The notes: generated from the sequence alone by a model not told the origin. A stretch of DNA of 64,000 nucleotides from Berberis thunbergii (GCA_003290165.1 QNQO01000200.1:310001-374000); one strand, 5' to 3'; shown: positions 44,204-55,918, counted from the stretch's first letter. Program-made: numbers and translations.

Positions 44204-45310
44204 ATGGCTGGCGGCAACGCTCCTACCGGCGAAACTCGGAAGACGATTTCACCTTACGACATCACTTCTCTTGATAATCCCGGACTTTCAATTACTCATG
44301 TTCAATTGAAAGGGGACAATTATGATGAATGGTCTCGTTCGTTTCGAACGACATTGAGGGCTCGGAAGAGATTCGGGTTCATTGACGAAACTATTGCACA
44401 ACCTGGCGAGCAGTCCGGAGACCTCGAAGATTGGTGGACTATCAACTCGCTTTTGGTGTCATGGATTTGAAATACCATCGAATTTACGCTACGCTCCACT
44501 ATCTCCCATGTGAAAATAGCACAAGACCTCTGGAATGACATCAAGGATCGATTCTCCATTATTAACGGATCGCGGATTCAACAACTCAAATCCGATCTTG
44601 CAGATTGCAAACAGAAGGGTTTGACCATAATGGATTACTATGGGCGACTCAAGCAACTTTGGGATGAACTGTGTAATTTCGAACAATTACCGACATGCAA
44701 GTGCGGGAAGTGTACCTGCAATCTCGTTTCAATTTTGGAGATACAACGGGAGGAAGACAACGTACACCTATTTCTTATGGGTTTGGATGAAAATTTGTAC
44801 GGAACGGTGAGATCTAACATATTGGCTCAAGATCTGTTGCCAAACATGAACAAGGTATACTCAATTCTCATTCAAGAGGAGCGAGTAAAGAATATTACTC
44901 GCGGCAAAGAAGAACGCGGAGAAATCATGGCCCTTGTCACACGAACCTGCCCTGACGGAAGAGACAAATCTAGTACGGTGTGTTCCCACTGTAAGAGAAC
45001 GGGGCATGAATATGAAAGTTGTTTTGCCTTGCACAGATATCCAGAATGGTGGGGTGACAGACCCCGAAGTGATGGGAAAGGTGTTGGTGCTGGTCTCGAC
45101 AGAAGACAGTCAAGTATTCGAGGCAGTGGCCGAGGAACCAAGGGTATGCATCGTGCCAACGCCGCTCAGACCAGCTCCGCTGGGGCAGGAATGACCGAGA
45201 CATATGCATCCACACTGCCCGACCTGAATACCAATCAGTGGTCGACGCTTCTCCAAATGCTGGGCGGGTCCAAACCAGCAACGACTGATAAGATGATTGG
45301 TAAGATTTAG
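44204..45310 (+). pseudogene. Copia 4 gag
   Basis: Start MAGGNAPTGETRK at 44204. A gag domain of the UBN2/Retrotran_gag_3 type (VQLKGDNYDEWSRSFRTTLR, then IAQDLWNDIKDRFS, LWDELCNFEQ, FLMGLDENLY) and a zinc knuckle CSHCKRTGHEYESC followed by PEWW. In-frame TGA at 44468 and TAG at 45308, both readable as TGG with a G-to-A change, interrupt it. Confidence 0.87.
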
Positions 45311-45660
45311 ATTATTGACACAGGAGCTTCGAATCATATGACTGGCACGACCGGGGATTTCCGTGACTTACGAAAAATTGCTCAATGTTCGGTAGAATTG
45401 CCAGATGGGTGTAGCGCCATCGCCACTAAAGAGGGGATGGTCATTCTTGACAAAAATTTATCTTCGAAAAATGTTCTTTATGTGTCAGAGCTAACTTGCA
45501 AATTAATTTCTGTGTCGCAATTGACTGATCACTATAATTGTTTTGTCTAATTCACTAATGGTATGTGTGTTATACAGGACCGCACTTCGAGTATGCTGAT
45601 TGGTGCGGATGAAAGACGAGATGGACTCTATTACTCCCAGGGGCTGCCACGGGTTCACGC
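45311..45660 (+). pseudogene. Copia 4 protease and start of GAG-pre-integrase
   Basis: IIDTGASNHMTG is the catalytic protease site; then VLYVSELTCKLISVSQLTD. A TAA at 45548 (probably CAA) and a frame change follow; DGLYYSQGLPRVHA runs into the chromovirus LTR at 45661 and resumes as MTANSVVSLDLWHKRLGH at 51238. Confidence 0.85.
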
Positions 45661-46108
45661 TGTCAGGACTCAAGGTCAGAGGCCTTCCTAATGGTCTCAA
45701 AACTCAATGTTCCCTTTTGAAAAGTGCCCAAATGCTTAGCATCTATATTATAAGGGGAAAGTTTGAGCTATTGACTGTGAGGACGTGTTGCCTCCATTGC
45801 ATAGTCGGGCCAGACTGTACCGCTAGCATTTTTATTGTTCTCTTTGCATTGCTTTTCAACTTCAAACTTGTATTTCCATCGATCGATAGCATCGAACTAG
45901 TCTTGAGCAACGTCCATCCGAACGTTCCTCCCCATTGTAATCTATTGAATGTGAATGAGAGTTTTTACTGACTATTGTGCATTGTTATATTGTCTACAGA
46001 TTGATATTGTGCATTCTCAAGTTAATATTTGTGCCCGTCAACGTAATTACTCATAGGCTTACTAGTGAATTGGATAACTAGTGCCGCACGGATTGCTAGT
46101 CCGTGACA
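45661..46108 (+). repeat. Chromovirus 2, 5' LTR (448 bp)
   Basis: Starts TGTCAGGACTCAAGG and ends TAGTCCGTGACA. A primer-binding site TGGTATCATAGCCAGAGC (tRNA-Met-like) follows at 46111. Confidence 0.93.
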
Positions 46109-46135
46109 GTTGGTATCATAGCCAGAGCTTGTTGA

Positions 46136-47518
46136 ATGCCAACCAGGATGCAGGAACTAAATGAGCGCCTTAGCGCTATGGAGGAACGACAGGCTAGTCG
46201 AATGCATAGACTAGAAAGCAGAATGGACCAGTTGAACACTTTGGGAGAACAGATTAGTCGGTTGGATGGACTCTTTTCACTGGCAGACAGAGTGGATTCG
46301 CTGGCTGAGCACGTTGATAACTTAGAGGGACGGACAATTGCTATGGAAGAGTCGCCTCACCCCACAGCTCAGGTGATGAGTGACTTCAAATTACAGTTGG
46401 AGGACTTATTTGCAAGGGTTGGCTTGCTCACTAAGGCCACAGGGACGACGGATCACCCTAGGATGAAAGTGCCTGAGCCAAAGTCATATGCTGGGGCACG
46501 AGATGGGAAGGAGTTAGAGAACTTCTTGTTTGATCTGGAGCAGTATTTTCGTGCGGTGAACCCCGAATCAGAAGAAGCCAAGGTTACCATGGCGACCATG
46601 TACTTAGCAGGTGATGCGAAACTATGGTGGAGAACCAAATATGTAGATATGGAAGAAGGTCGCATCCTTATTAGAACTTGGGCAGACCTCAAGAAGGAAC
46701 TCAGAAATCAATTCTTGCCTGAGAACACTGATTTCTTAGCAAGGAGGAAGCTCCACACCATCAAACAGACAGGCAATATTCGAGACTATGTCCGACAATT
46801 CTCAACTTGCTTGCTAGATATTCGAGACATGTCTGAGAAGGACAAAGTCTTCTGTTTCATGGAACAAGCTCAGCCGCTCCTACAAGCAGAATTGCAAAGG
46901 CAGAAGGTGACATATATTACAAGTGCTATTGCGGTAGCAGAAAGGTTTAGCGATTATATGTCCATGACTGGATCCACTTCACTCAATCACTCCATAGCTA
47001 GAACTGGCAGTACCAATTCAAGCTCAGGGTCAAATGCTCGTTCACCTCACCAAAACTGGGGAAACTCAAGTCAGAACCGAAGAAACTACAATTCTCGGCC
47101 GTCCAATCAGAATTGGAGTTCCAACAAAAATTGGAATGCCAGCTCTAGCAACTCAAATTACAACAAAAAAGGAGGGCAAAACTACTCTGGGCAATGGAGA
47201 CCATCCGCCCCTGCCCCATGCATTCTTTGCAATAGCAGGGATCACCCAACAGGCAAATGTCCATCCAAACCAGCTCTACACTCATTAATGTCCTTGCTTC
47301 AAGCAGAACCTTCTAACTCGACCGCATCGAGCTCGAACCCCACCAACAGTGAGACCTCCCAGATGGGAGCTCTACGCAAGCTCAATGCCGTCAAAGGAGA
47401 AATGTATGAGCACTCACACAAGAAGGCTTTTCAATTCATCGACATTACTATCAATGGGTTCCCTTCCCAAGCATTGTTGGATTCCGGAGCGACAGACAAT
47501 TTTATTGCCTCAAATTAA
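46136..47518 (+). CDS. Chromovirus 2 gag and start of protease
   Basis: 460 open codons. The N-terminal 130 residues form a coiled-coil-like segment (MQELNERLSAMEERQASRM, repeated VDSLAEHVDNL). Capsid starts near MKVPEPKSYAGARDGKELEN with MYLAGDAKLWWRTK and LRNQFLPENTDFLARRKLH. An Asn/Ser-rich linker leads to an intact CCHC knuckle CILCNSRDHPTGKC, then the protease site LLDSGATDNFIASN. The TAA at 47516-47518 probably replaces GAA, since [11 protein letters not shown] continues in frame. Confidence 0.9.
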   Translation: MPTRMQELNERLSAMEERQASRMHRLESRMDQLNTLGEQISRLDGLFSLADRVDSLAEHVDNLEGRTIAMEESPHPTAQVMSDFKLQLEDLFARVGLLTKATGTTDHPRMKVPEPKSYAGARDGKELENFLFDLEQYFRAVNPESEEAKVTMATMYLAGDAKLWWRTKYVDMEEGRILIRTWADLKKELRNQFLPENTDFLARRKLHTIKQTGNIRDYVRQFSTCLLDIRDMSEKDKVFCFMEQAQPLLQAELQRQKVTYITSAIAVAERFSDYMSMTGSTSLNHSIARTGSTNSSSGSNARSPHQNWGNSSQNRRNYNSRPSNQNWSSNKNWNASSSNSNYNKKGGQNYSGQWRPSAPAPCILCNSRDHPTGKCPSKPALHSLMSLLQAEPSNSTASSSNPTNSETSQMGALRKLNAVKGEMYEHSHKKAFQFIDITINGFPSQALLDSGATDNFIASN

Positions 47519-49192
47519 GCTAGACGTGTGGGTCTGAACTTAGAAGGAGATGTGGGTAAGTTGAAAGCTGTCAACTCTGAGGCAATCTCTATTAATGGTA
47601 TGGCTAGAGCTGTGCCACTACAAGTTGGTCCATGGGAAGGAAGATCAAACTTCTTGGCCGTTCCACTTGATGATTTTAAAGTGATTTTTGGCCAAGAATT
47701 CTTCCGAGGAGCTGCAGCAGGACCATTACCTTTCATGGACTCCTTGGGGTTTTTCGGACTCAGACTACGCATTGTACCAACCTCAATTCGACCAACAACT
47801 CTTGATAGAATATTGTCGGCGCTCCAAGTCAAGAGAGGCTTGGCCAAAGGAGAAGATACGTACTTAGCTGTGGCAAAGCTAGAGATGGAAGATGATACTA
47901 GCAAAATCCCTGAGGAAGTTGCCCAAGTTATTGCTGACTTCAGCGAAGTGATGCCGAATGAATTGCCAAAGAATCTACCTCCCAGAAGGCTCATTGATCA
48001 CGAAATTGAGTTAGTCCCTGGTGCCAAGCCACCCGCACGTAGTCCATATCGCATGAGCCCTCCAGAGCAGACCGAATTGAGAACACAACTAGATGGCTTG
48101 TTGGAGTCGGGATTCATTCGACCCTCTAAAACACCTTATGGGGCACCTGTTCTTTTTCAGCGGAAACATGATGGCAGTCTTCGCCTTTGTTTTGATTATA
48201 GAGCCTTGAACAAAGTCACTATAAAGAACAAATACCCGCTGCCGCTCATTGCAGATTTATTCGACCAACTTGGATCCGCCAGATATTTCACAAAACTCGA
48301 CTTGAGATCAGGTTACCATCAGGTCTGCATTGCTGCTGGTGACGAACCCAAAACTGTTTGTTCTACTAGATATGGGTCATATGAGTTCCTAGTAATGCCC
48401 TTCGGCTTGACCAATGTTCCAGCTACATTTTGCACCCTTATGAATGGCCTGTTCCGTCACCTTCTGGACAAGTCTGTGGTTGTCTATCTTGACAACATTG
48501 TGGTTTATAGTGGGACTATAGAAGAACACCTACATCATTTGCGTGAAGTGTTCCAAATCCTTAGGGATAATCATCTCTTTGTCAAGAAGGAAAAGTGCTC
48601 ATTCGGCCAGACCCAGATCAATTTCTTGGGTCATGTTATTGGCAATGGCAAGATTCGGATGGACATGGAGAAAGTCAAGGCAATCCATGATTGGAACTCT
48701 CCTAAGAACGTGTCTCAACTACGTTCTTTTCTTGGACTCGCAAACTATTATCGTCGCTTCATAAGGGACTACTCTAAGAGAGCTGTTGCCCTGAAAAATT
48801 TGTTGAAACAAGACCGAACATGGGAATGGGATAGGCAGTGTGAAGCTTCATTCCAAGACTTGAAATTGGCCGTGATGAAAGATCCAATATTGGCCTTGTC
48901 AGACATCACCAAGCCCTTTGAAGTACAAACAGATGCATCTGACTATGCCTTAGGGGGATTTTTACTTCAAGATGGTCACCCGGTAGCATATGAGAGTCGA
49001 AAGTTGAATGATACAGAGTCTCGTTACTCAGCTCAAGAAAAGGAATTGCTAGCCATTGTACATTGTTTACGGGTGTGGAGACACTACCTCTTGGGGTCTC
49101 AAGTCCTTGTTAAAACGGATAATGTTGCAGCAAGCCATTTCCTTACTCAGAAGATGCTAACCTCCAACAATCTCGATGGCAGGAAAAATTAG
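47519..49192 (+). pseudogene. Chromovirus 2 protease end, reverse transcriptase and RNase H
   Basis: In frame with gag: [10 protein letters not shown] (protease end), [62 protein letters not shown]. The catalytic YLDD reads YLDN (48485-48496; GAC to AAC). RNase H follows: [33 protein letters not shown]. One missing A near 49165 shifts the frame; VADALSRR and the rest continue at 49210. Confidence 0.9.
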
Positions 49193-49209
49193 CAGAATTT
49201 GACTTAGTA

Positions 49210-50775
49210 TTGGAATACAAGCCAGGGCGCACCAACAATGTAGCTGATGCACTCAGTAGAAGGGCAGACCTTGCAGTGCTAACCCATACTGGTCCGAGTC
49301 ACACCATCTTAGAGAAGATCAAAGTAGGCCTACAGACAGATCCACAGGCGAAGGCGATTACAGAGTTGATCAAGCAGGGCAAAACTCGACGGTTCTGGAT
49401 AAAAGATGGAGCAATACTCACAACTGGTAATCGCCTCTATGTTCCGAGAACTTCGGGTCTGAGGAAAAAACTTTTGAGAGAATGCCATGACACCCATTGG
49501 GCGGGACATCCAGGTTGGAGACGAACACTTGCATTGCTAGAGAGGGGGTACTATATGCCGCAGATACAGGAGGATGTAATGGCCTATGTTCGAACCTGCC
49601 TTATTTGTCAGCAAGATAAGGTTGAAAGAGATCGACCAGTAGGCTTACTAGAGCCCCTGCCTGTTCCAACTCGTCCTTGGGAAAGTGTTTCCATGGACTT
49701 CATTACGGGGTTACCGAAAGTGGAGGATTTCAGAAGTATCCTTGTAGTTGTTGACCGATTCTCAAAGTATGTGACATTTGTGCCAACCGGACTGACTTGC
49801 ACAGCCGAAGATACGGCGCAATTGTTCCTCAAGCATGTCGTGAAGTATTGGGGACTGCCCGAAAACATTGTTAGCGACCGTGATGCTCGTTTCACAGGAA
49901 AGTTCTGGAAGGAGTTGTTCAAGCTCTTGGGATCCAAACTTAATATGTCAACAAGCCAACATCCCCAATCCGACGGACAGACTGAGCGCTTTAACTCTAT
50001 GCTTGAAGAATACCTTCGTCATTTTGTAAGTGCAAACCAGAAAAATTGGGTGGGACTACTTGATGTTGTACAATTCTGTTTCAACTTACAAAAGAGCTCA
50101 GCTACTCACTCCAGCCCCTTTCAGTTAGTCGCCTGTCAGCAACCATTGACACCACATACAGTGCTGACCAGATACCAAGGACCCAGCCCAAGAGCTCTTG
50201 AATTTGTCAAAGCCTGGCAGAAAAACATTGAAGTTGCTCGAGCCTATCTTGAGAAAGCCTCCCGTCACATGAAGAAATGGGCCGACAAGAAACGACGAAT
50301 CAATCCTTTTGAAGTCGGGGACTTGGTATTGGTGAAGTTAGATATGTTCAACAAGTATAAACGGACGGCTAAAGCACACAACAATCTGTTTCGCAAGTAT
50401 GAGGGACCGGTACAGATTATTGATAAAGTAGGCAAAGTCTCCTATTGCGTCAAGTTACCACATTGGCTCCGTTTCACCCATCATGTCTTCCATGCAAGTA
50501 ACTTGAAGTCCTACCATGCCGATGCCGCTGATCCCACAAGAAATGTATCTACCCGAGCATTGCCTAAGCATCCTACTAAGCCAGATCGAGAAGTGGAAGA
50601 AATCTTAGCTGACCGCCTCATCAACAACACAGGCCCGGATAGAGAGTATTTGGTCAAGTGGCAGGATGAACCTCCTTAAGAGATCAGTTGGGAGCCAGTC
50701 GAGCATCTACTGCCATACCTCTCAAAGCTGGAAGAATACTTGGAAAAGTTCGCTGCGAGGGCGTCAGCGAATTGA
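49210..50775 (+). pseudogene. Chromovirus 2 integrase and chromodomain
   Basis: Integrase finger (ECHDTHWAGHPG, CLICQQDK), core SMDFITGLPK, SDRDARFTGKF and HPQSDGQTERFNSMLEE (complete D,D,E), GPY/F-like module (KYEGPVQIIDKVGKVSYCV), then a chromodomain (EYLVKWQDEPP). A TAA at 50677 interrupts it; EISWEPVEHLLPYL continues in frame to 50775. Integrase itself looks undamaged. Confidence 0.9.
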
Positions 50776-50786
50776 GTGTGGGAGAG

Positions 50787-51234
50787 TATCAGGACTCAAG
50801 GTCAGAGGCCTTCCTAATGGTCTCAAAACTCAATGTTCCCTTTTGAAAAGTGCCCAAATGCTTAGCATCTATATTATAGGGGGAAGGTTTGAGCTCTTGA
50901 CTGTGAGGACGTGTTGCCTCCATTGCATAGTCGGGCCAGACTGTACCGCTAGCATTTTTATTGTTCTCTTTGCATTGTTTTTCAACTTCAAACTTGTATT
51001 TCCATCGATCGATAGCATCGAACTAGTCTTGAGCAACGACCATCCAAACGTTCCTCCCCATTGTAATCTATTGAATGTGAATGAGAGTTTTTACTGACTA
51101 TTGTGCATTGTTATATTGTCTACAGATTGATATTGTGCATTCTCAAGTTAATATTTGTGCCCGTCAACGTAATTACTCATAGGCTTACTAGTGAATTGGA
51201 TAGCTAGTGCCGCACGGATTGCTAGTCCGTGACA
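50787..51234 (+). repeat. Chromovirus 2, 3' LTR (448 bp)
   Basis: Starts TATCAGGACTCAAGG after the purine-rich GTGTGGGAGAG (50776-50786) and ends TAGTCCGTGACA. Confidence 0.93.
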
Positions 51235-52160
51235 GCAATGACGGCCAATAGTGTGGTATCTCTTGATCTGTGGCATAAACGACTGGGTCATCCATCTCTA
51301 CAAGTAACAAAGTTAGTTCTCGAAGTAAGTTCTAGTGAAAAGAACAATACCTTCAATAAAAATTGTGATGTCTGTCAGAGGGCAAAGCAAAGTAGAGATA
51401 AGTTTCCTGTTAGTGAAAATAAAGCTTCAACTTTTTTGAAACTATTCACACTGATTTATGGGGACTTTATAGAACAACTGCCTCTTGTGGTGCTTCTTAT
51501 TTTTTGACCATCGTTGCTGATTTTTCTCGTGCTGTATGGATTTTTTTTCTTGTTGACAAAAAAGAAGTCTCTCATACCCTTAAAATGTTTTTTCGATGGT
51601 TGAGAGGCAATTTGATAAAGAAGTCAAAATTTTGCACAGTGATAATGGCACTGAATTCGCTTGCCTGCGACAATATTTTCTTGATCATTGGATTGTTTTT
51701 CAATCGTCTTGTGCGGTAACACCTCAACAAAATGGGCGGGTTGAACGGAAACACCAACATATTTTGAACGTAGCTCGGGCGCTGCGTTTTCAGGGCTCTC
51801 TTCCAATTGAGTTTTGGGGAGAGTGTGTGTTGACAGCTGGCTAATTGATCAATAGGACTTCCTCCTTGATCTTAAATGGGAAAATGCCCTATAGTGTCTT
51901 ATATGGCAGCGCACCTACTTACGCTCACTTACGCATTTTTGGGTCCTTGTGCTATGCACATGTGAGGATGGGGGATAATTTTGCAAGTAGAAGTCATAGG
52001 TGCGTCTTTGTTGGGTACTCTTATGGAAAAAAGGGATGACGTTTGTATGACTTGGAGAAACGGGATTTCTTTGTTTTTCGTCATGTTGTGTTCTCGGAAG
52101 GAGTTTTTCCCTTTGTAGATAATTTTAAATTAGACCACGATGGTCTGCCTAATGTTGAGG
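51235..52160 (+). pseudogene. Copia 4 GAG-pre-integrase and integrase
   Basis: LDLWHKRLGHPS and CDVCQRAKQSRDKF (zinc finger); frameshifts near 51440 and 51590; core motifs LTIVADFSRAVWIF, ILHSDNGTEF and TPQQNGRVERKHQH (D,D,E triad visible); TAA at 51842 and TGA at 52037 (from TGG) before LYDLEKRDFFVF and FSEGVFPF. Confidence 0.86.
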
Positions 52161-52392
52161 TCGTTCACGAGGACTTTGAGGAGACATCTACACCTGTATT
52201 GAGGGGGGTGCCGCGGAGTTTGTACAGTCAGAAGAGGCTGCTGGGCAGCCAATTTGCAAGAACCAGGAGGATGTTGAGGAGTTTGTACAGCCGAAAGGGG
52301 CTGCTGGGCAGCCGGTTTGTGCGAATCAGGAGGACAACTCGGAAGAGAATCATGAAGATATGTTGGGTAGGGGTCAACACTGAAGGCAAGCC

Positions 52393-53510
52393 TTGGTTCA
52401 ACTCCGTGATTATGTTACTCATACCATTCAGAAAATGAGTCCATCCGTATCCGCATCACCCGCACCACAACATTCGTCAGGTACACCCTATCCTATAGCA
52501 CACTACGTTAATTGTGATAATTTTTCTGTGCGACATAGATATTTTCTTGCAGCATTGACAACAAATCGGGAACCTGTGTACTATTCTAAGGCCGCGAAAA
52601 ACAACCACTGGCGGGATGCCATGCGACGGAAAATTGAGGCTCATGAGATTAATGAAACCTGGGTTGTCACAGAACCGCCACCAAGAAAGAAAGCTCTAGG
52701 ATGCAAGTGGGTATACAAGATCAAGTATCATTCTGACAGCACCATTGAGCAATTGAAGGCTCGGCTGGTTATTATTGGAAATCATCAAATTGAAGGAATT
52801 GATTATACAGAGACATTTGCTCCAGTAGCCAAGATGGTTATAGTGAGGGTTTTTCTTGCCGTTGCAGCTGCCATGCATTGAGAAGTTCATCAGATGGATG
52901 TCCATAATGCATTTCTACATAGTGACCTTATGGAGGAGGAATACATGAAATTCCCCCCGGGTTTTCATGTGGGGACTTCCGGGAAGGTGTGCAAGCTTAG
53001 GAAATCATTATATGGGCTGAAGCAGGCACCCCGGTGTTGGTTCGCTAAACTATCAACTGCCTTGAAGAAATATGGTTTTCAGCAATCTTATTCAGATTAT
53101 TTTTTGTTTACTCTACAGCAAGGTGCAGTTCAGCTCAGTGTTCTTGTTTATGTCGACAATCTCATCATCTCTGGGAGTCATCCAGTTGATATACAAAAAT
53201 TCAAGGATTACCTCAGTGCTTGTTTCCACATGAAAGATCTGGGTCCTTTAAAGTATTTCTTGGGGGTCGAAGTGGCATGCGGATCAGATGGGTTTGTGTT
53301 TTGTCAACGCAAATACGCGCTTGATATCATTTCTAAAGCCGGATTGCTAGGGGCAAGGCCCGTGGCGATGCCATTGGAACAAAATCATCGACTCGCCTTT
53401 TCCACGAGCTCGCTGACCTGGAGCCTTACCGTCGCTTGGTGGGACAACTAATTTATTTGTGTTTCACTCGACCTGATTATCTTATAGTGTTCATGTTTTA
53501 TCTCAATTCA
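52393..53510 (+). pseudogene. Copia 4 reverse transcriptase
   Basis: HWRDAMRRKIEAHEINETW, LGCKWVYKIKYHSD, YTETFAPVAKM, TGA at 52879, then QMDVHNAFLHSDLMEE, LRKSLYGLKQAPRCW and LSVLVYVDNLIISGS. The catalytic YVDD reads YVDN (53149-53160; GAT to AAT), so the enzyme would be inactive. Frame lost near 53420. Confidence 0.88.
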
Positions 53511-54097
53511 TGCAGCATCCTCGGGTGGACCAATGGGAAGCTACTTTGCAGGTGCTCCGGTACTTAAAAGGTAATCCGGGTCAAGGTATATATTTGAGTA
53601 GTAAGTGTGACATGCAGTTACATGGGTGGTGTGACGCTGACTGGGCCGGATGCCCTTTGACTCGGCGGTCCCTCACTGGTTGGTTGGTGTTCCTTGGGAA
53701 CTCGCCAGTATCTTGGAAGACGAAGAAACAACATACAGTATCCCGCTCTTCCGCAGAGGCATAATACCGGTCTATGGCTATGACTACATGTGAGTTGAAA
53801 TGGTTAAAAGCTATTTTAGCTAGCCTCGGGATGCCTCATACACGTCCTATGTCTCTTCATTGTGATAGTCAGGCGGCTCTCCATATATCTCAAAATCTCG
53901 TATGTCATGAACGGACAAAACATATTGAGGTCGACTGTCACTTTGTCCGTGATGAAATTGTTGCTGGCCATATCAATCCCACATTTGTCCCATCCAATGC
54001 GCAACTCGCTGACATTTTCACAAAGGCATTGGGCAAACGACAATATGAGTATCTACTTTGCAAGTTGGGCATACGAGATCTTCATGCACCAACTTGA
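53510..54097 (+). pseudogene. Copia 4 RNase H and C-terminus
   Basis: LHGWCDADWAGCPLTRRSLT, SPVSWKTKKQHTVSRSSAEA, a TAA at 53762, then CELKWLKAIL, MSLHCDSQAALHI, RTKHIEVDCHFVRDEI and LADIFTKALG; ends ..DLHAPT at 54097, eight bases before the 3' LTR, overlapping the purine tract. Confidence 0.88.
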
Positions 54098-54104
54098 GGG
54101 GGGG

Positions 54105-54377
54105 TATTGAAAATATATTGAGAATATTCTAATTGATTGAGAATACTCTGATTGATTATGTCAATATTGTTGATTAGGAACTAGAATATTGGTATTAGGA
54201 AGGTTGCTTATTGAGTCAAGATTGTATAATAATTTTAAGGAAGTTAGCAGATTATATTGTGAATATTCTCTCACAATATTCTCTTGATTAGTTTGTATAT
54301 AAAAACAGGAGAATGGAATGAGAAAGGCAGAATGTGATCCACACAAAATCAATGCTTTTGTGTTTGTTATTTTGACA
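54105..54377 (+). repeat. Copia 4, 3' LTR (273 bp)
   Basis: Starts TATTGAAAATATATTG (TG terminus mutated to TA) directly after the purine tract TTGAGGGGGGG at 54094-54104 and ends TTTTGACA. Confidence 0.85.
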
Positions 54378-54862
54378 GAAAGAGGGGTTTTTTCGACGCT
54401 GAAGTTGTGGCTGAGGAGATCGAACTAGAAGAGAAACTATGAGATTGTATTGAAGTAGTGGGTAGCGAGTTGCAGTGGTAGAGAAAGAGATTCAATTGAG
54501 GAACCATTCAAAACAACATATCGAGTCATTGAATTGAAGAAGAAAAGAAGAACGAAAGAAAAGTCCCCCATCATCTGATTTTCAGATAAAGCTTCTGTCC
54601 ATCATTTTTCTTTATGCTTCAAACCATCTTCCATTCTTTTTAATTTTTCTGCAGCTCTGGCGATAGAGACTTGAGGGTTTGATCTTCTTCACAGACTCTT
54701 CTTCTTCATCAGGTAATAAGTCTCTGAACAATCGATTTATCTTTCTTAGGGATTACTGTCTTACTGAACAAATGAACAAGTTATCTTATGAATTCATGAA
54801 TATATTAATGATGTATGTATTGTGGAAGGTTGCAGGTAGCTTTTAAGGTGTTGATCCATATG
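54378..54862 (+). other. Possible host leader exon and intron, unidentified
   Basis: After the copia LTR comes unique-looking sequence. 54640-54712 is CT-rich and ends TTCATCAG|GTAATAAG, a strong donor; a matching acceptor TTGCAG ends at 54835, giving a 123-bp intron. The following exon-like piece (54836 on) is cut by chromovirus 3 and resumes at 60631. In one frame it reads VDPYAAAVPCWMEACLVFVKA and ends in TAG. I do not recognise the gene; it may be non-coding. Confidence 0.35.
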
Positions 54863-54903
54863 CTGCAGCGGTGCCTTGTTGGATGGAAGCGTGTTTGGTT
54901 TTT
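54863..54903 (+). repeat. 41-bp direct repeat flanking chromovirus 3, left copy
   Basis: Starts CTGCAGCGGTGCCTTG and ends GTTTGGTTTTT; identical over 41 bases to 60590-60630. It immediately abuts the outer end of the 5' LTR, whose first three bases appear lost. Confidence 0.95.
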
Positions 54904-55276
54904 TAGGATACCAATCCTATTTAGTATTTACCTGAGATTAGAATGTCTTAGTTATAACAATATTCTAATTAGGGAATATTAGCTTGATGTTAGGATACTA
55001 ATCCTATTTAGTATTTACTTGAGATTAGAATGTCTTAGTTATAACAATATTATATTTAGGGAATATTAGTTTGTTTTGAATTAGGAGTTATTGTTTGATT
55101 AGAATTAGGGTTGAATTCAATTAGGAAGTAGTATTCTTTGCTTTCAGTTATAAATACATATGATGTAATAGAGTTTAGGCAAGCAATACAAGTTTTATTT
55201 AATTATTTGGTGGCTGATCCCCAATCAAAGGATCTAGGTGGTTTGATCTCCAATCAAAATGTCAAGGTCTCCATTA
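54904..55276 (+). repeat. Chromovirus 3, 5' LTR
   Basis: Starts TAGGATACCAATCC. An 87-bp unit beginning TAGGATAC is tandemly doubled (54904 and 54991). TATA box TATAAATA at 55149-55156. Ends CTCCATTA, two bases before the primer-binding site. Confidence 0.9.
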
Positions 55277-55278
55277 TC

Positions 55279-55290
55279 TGGTATCAGAGC
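55279..55290 (+). promoter_or_regulatory. Chromovirus 3 primer-binding site (initiator tRNA-Met)
   Basis: TGGTATCAGAGC two bases inside the 5' LTR, complementary to the 3' end of initiator tRNA-Met. Confidence 0.88.
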
Positions 55291-55918
55291 ATCCTCGATT
55301 CAGAGCCAAATTTTTTTCTCTTCTTGTTAGTTCGTCTTCGCCTTCAACATCAACCTCCATCTCACAGATCTTTCAAAAAAAAATAATAATAAAATAAAAT
55401 ACCTGTGGCCTTCGTAACAACCGCCGTCACCAACAGATCCAGCCCTCGCACCAGCACCACCGTCGCAGCAAACGCCGTCACCAATAGATCCACCCTCCCA
55501 ACAGCTCCTCTTCGCCGCAGCACCGCTTCGCCACAGTCCCTCGCCCTTGCAACAGCACCACTCCGCCATCGCATCCGCCCCCTTCGCCAGAGCTTTTTTC
55601 TTCCCTTCTGAGCTTCGTCCAGTTGCAGACTCCCAGTTCAGCGTCTCTTCTTCTTCCATAGTTCCGGCTTCATCGGGTCTCATCGAGCTTGACCTGCTTC
55701 AAGGTCCTTCGGTTCCAGATCCAGTTTCTTCTTCCAGGTTCATCGGTTCATCGAGACTCAGCTTCTTCTTTAGCCAATCCAGCTTCCTCGGTTCCAGCGC
55801 CAGCTTCATCGGCTCCAGGTTCCTGATTCCAGGTTCCAGCTCGGCCAAATTCCAGCACTTCATCATTCTCATCGCTCCCTGTCTCGGACTTCACCGGTTT
55901 CTTTCAATTTCATTCATC

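Larger units (their letters stand above)
45661..51234 (+). mobile_element. Ty3/gypsy chromovirus 2, nested in copia 4
   Basis: LTRs 45661-46108 and 50787-51234, both 448 bp with 8 mismatches by my count (about 1.8%). Ends TGTCAGG / CGTGACA as in chromovirus 1 (3' LTR start mutated to TATCAGG). Gag-pol is a single frame broken by two TAA codons and one frameshift. The flanks rejoin as copia VHA-MTAN. The junctions share only GC, so a normal 5-bp duplication is not visible. Confidence 0.93.
43986..54377 (+). mobile_element. Copia element 4, host of a nested chromovirus
   Basis: LTRs 43986-44158 (173 bp, internally deleted) and 54105-54377 (273 bp); both contain TATTCTCTCACAATATTCTC and TATATAAAAACAGGA. 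PBS-like TGTATCAGAGCAATAG at 44160. Gag, protease and half of the GAG-pre-integrase region end at 45660; the rest resumes at 51235 after chromovirus 2 (45661-51234). Without the insert it is about 4.8 kb, normal for copia. No target duplication seen. Confidence 0.9.

Noticed and set aside
55327..55683. 118-codon minus-strand frame beside the chromovirus 3 primer-binding site
   Set aside because: Antisense to the Ser/Pro-rich leader of gag; low complexity.
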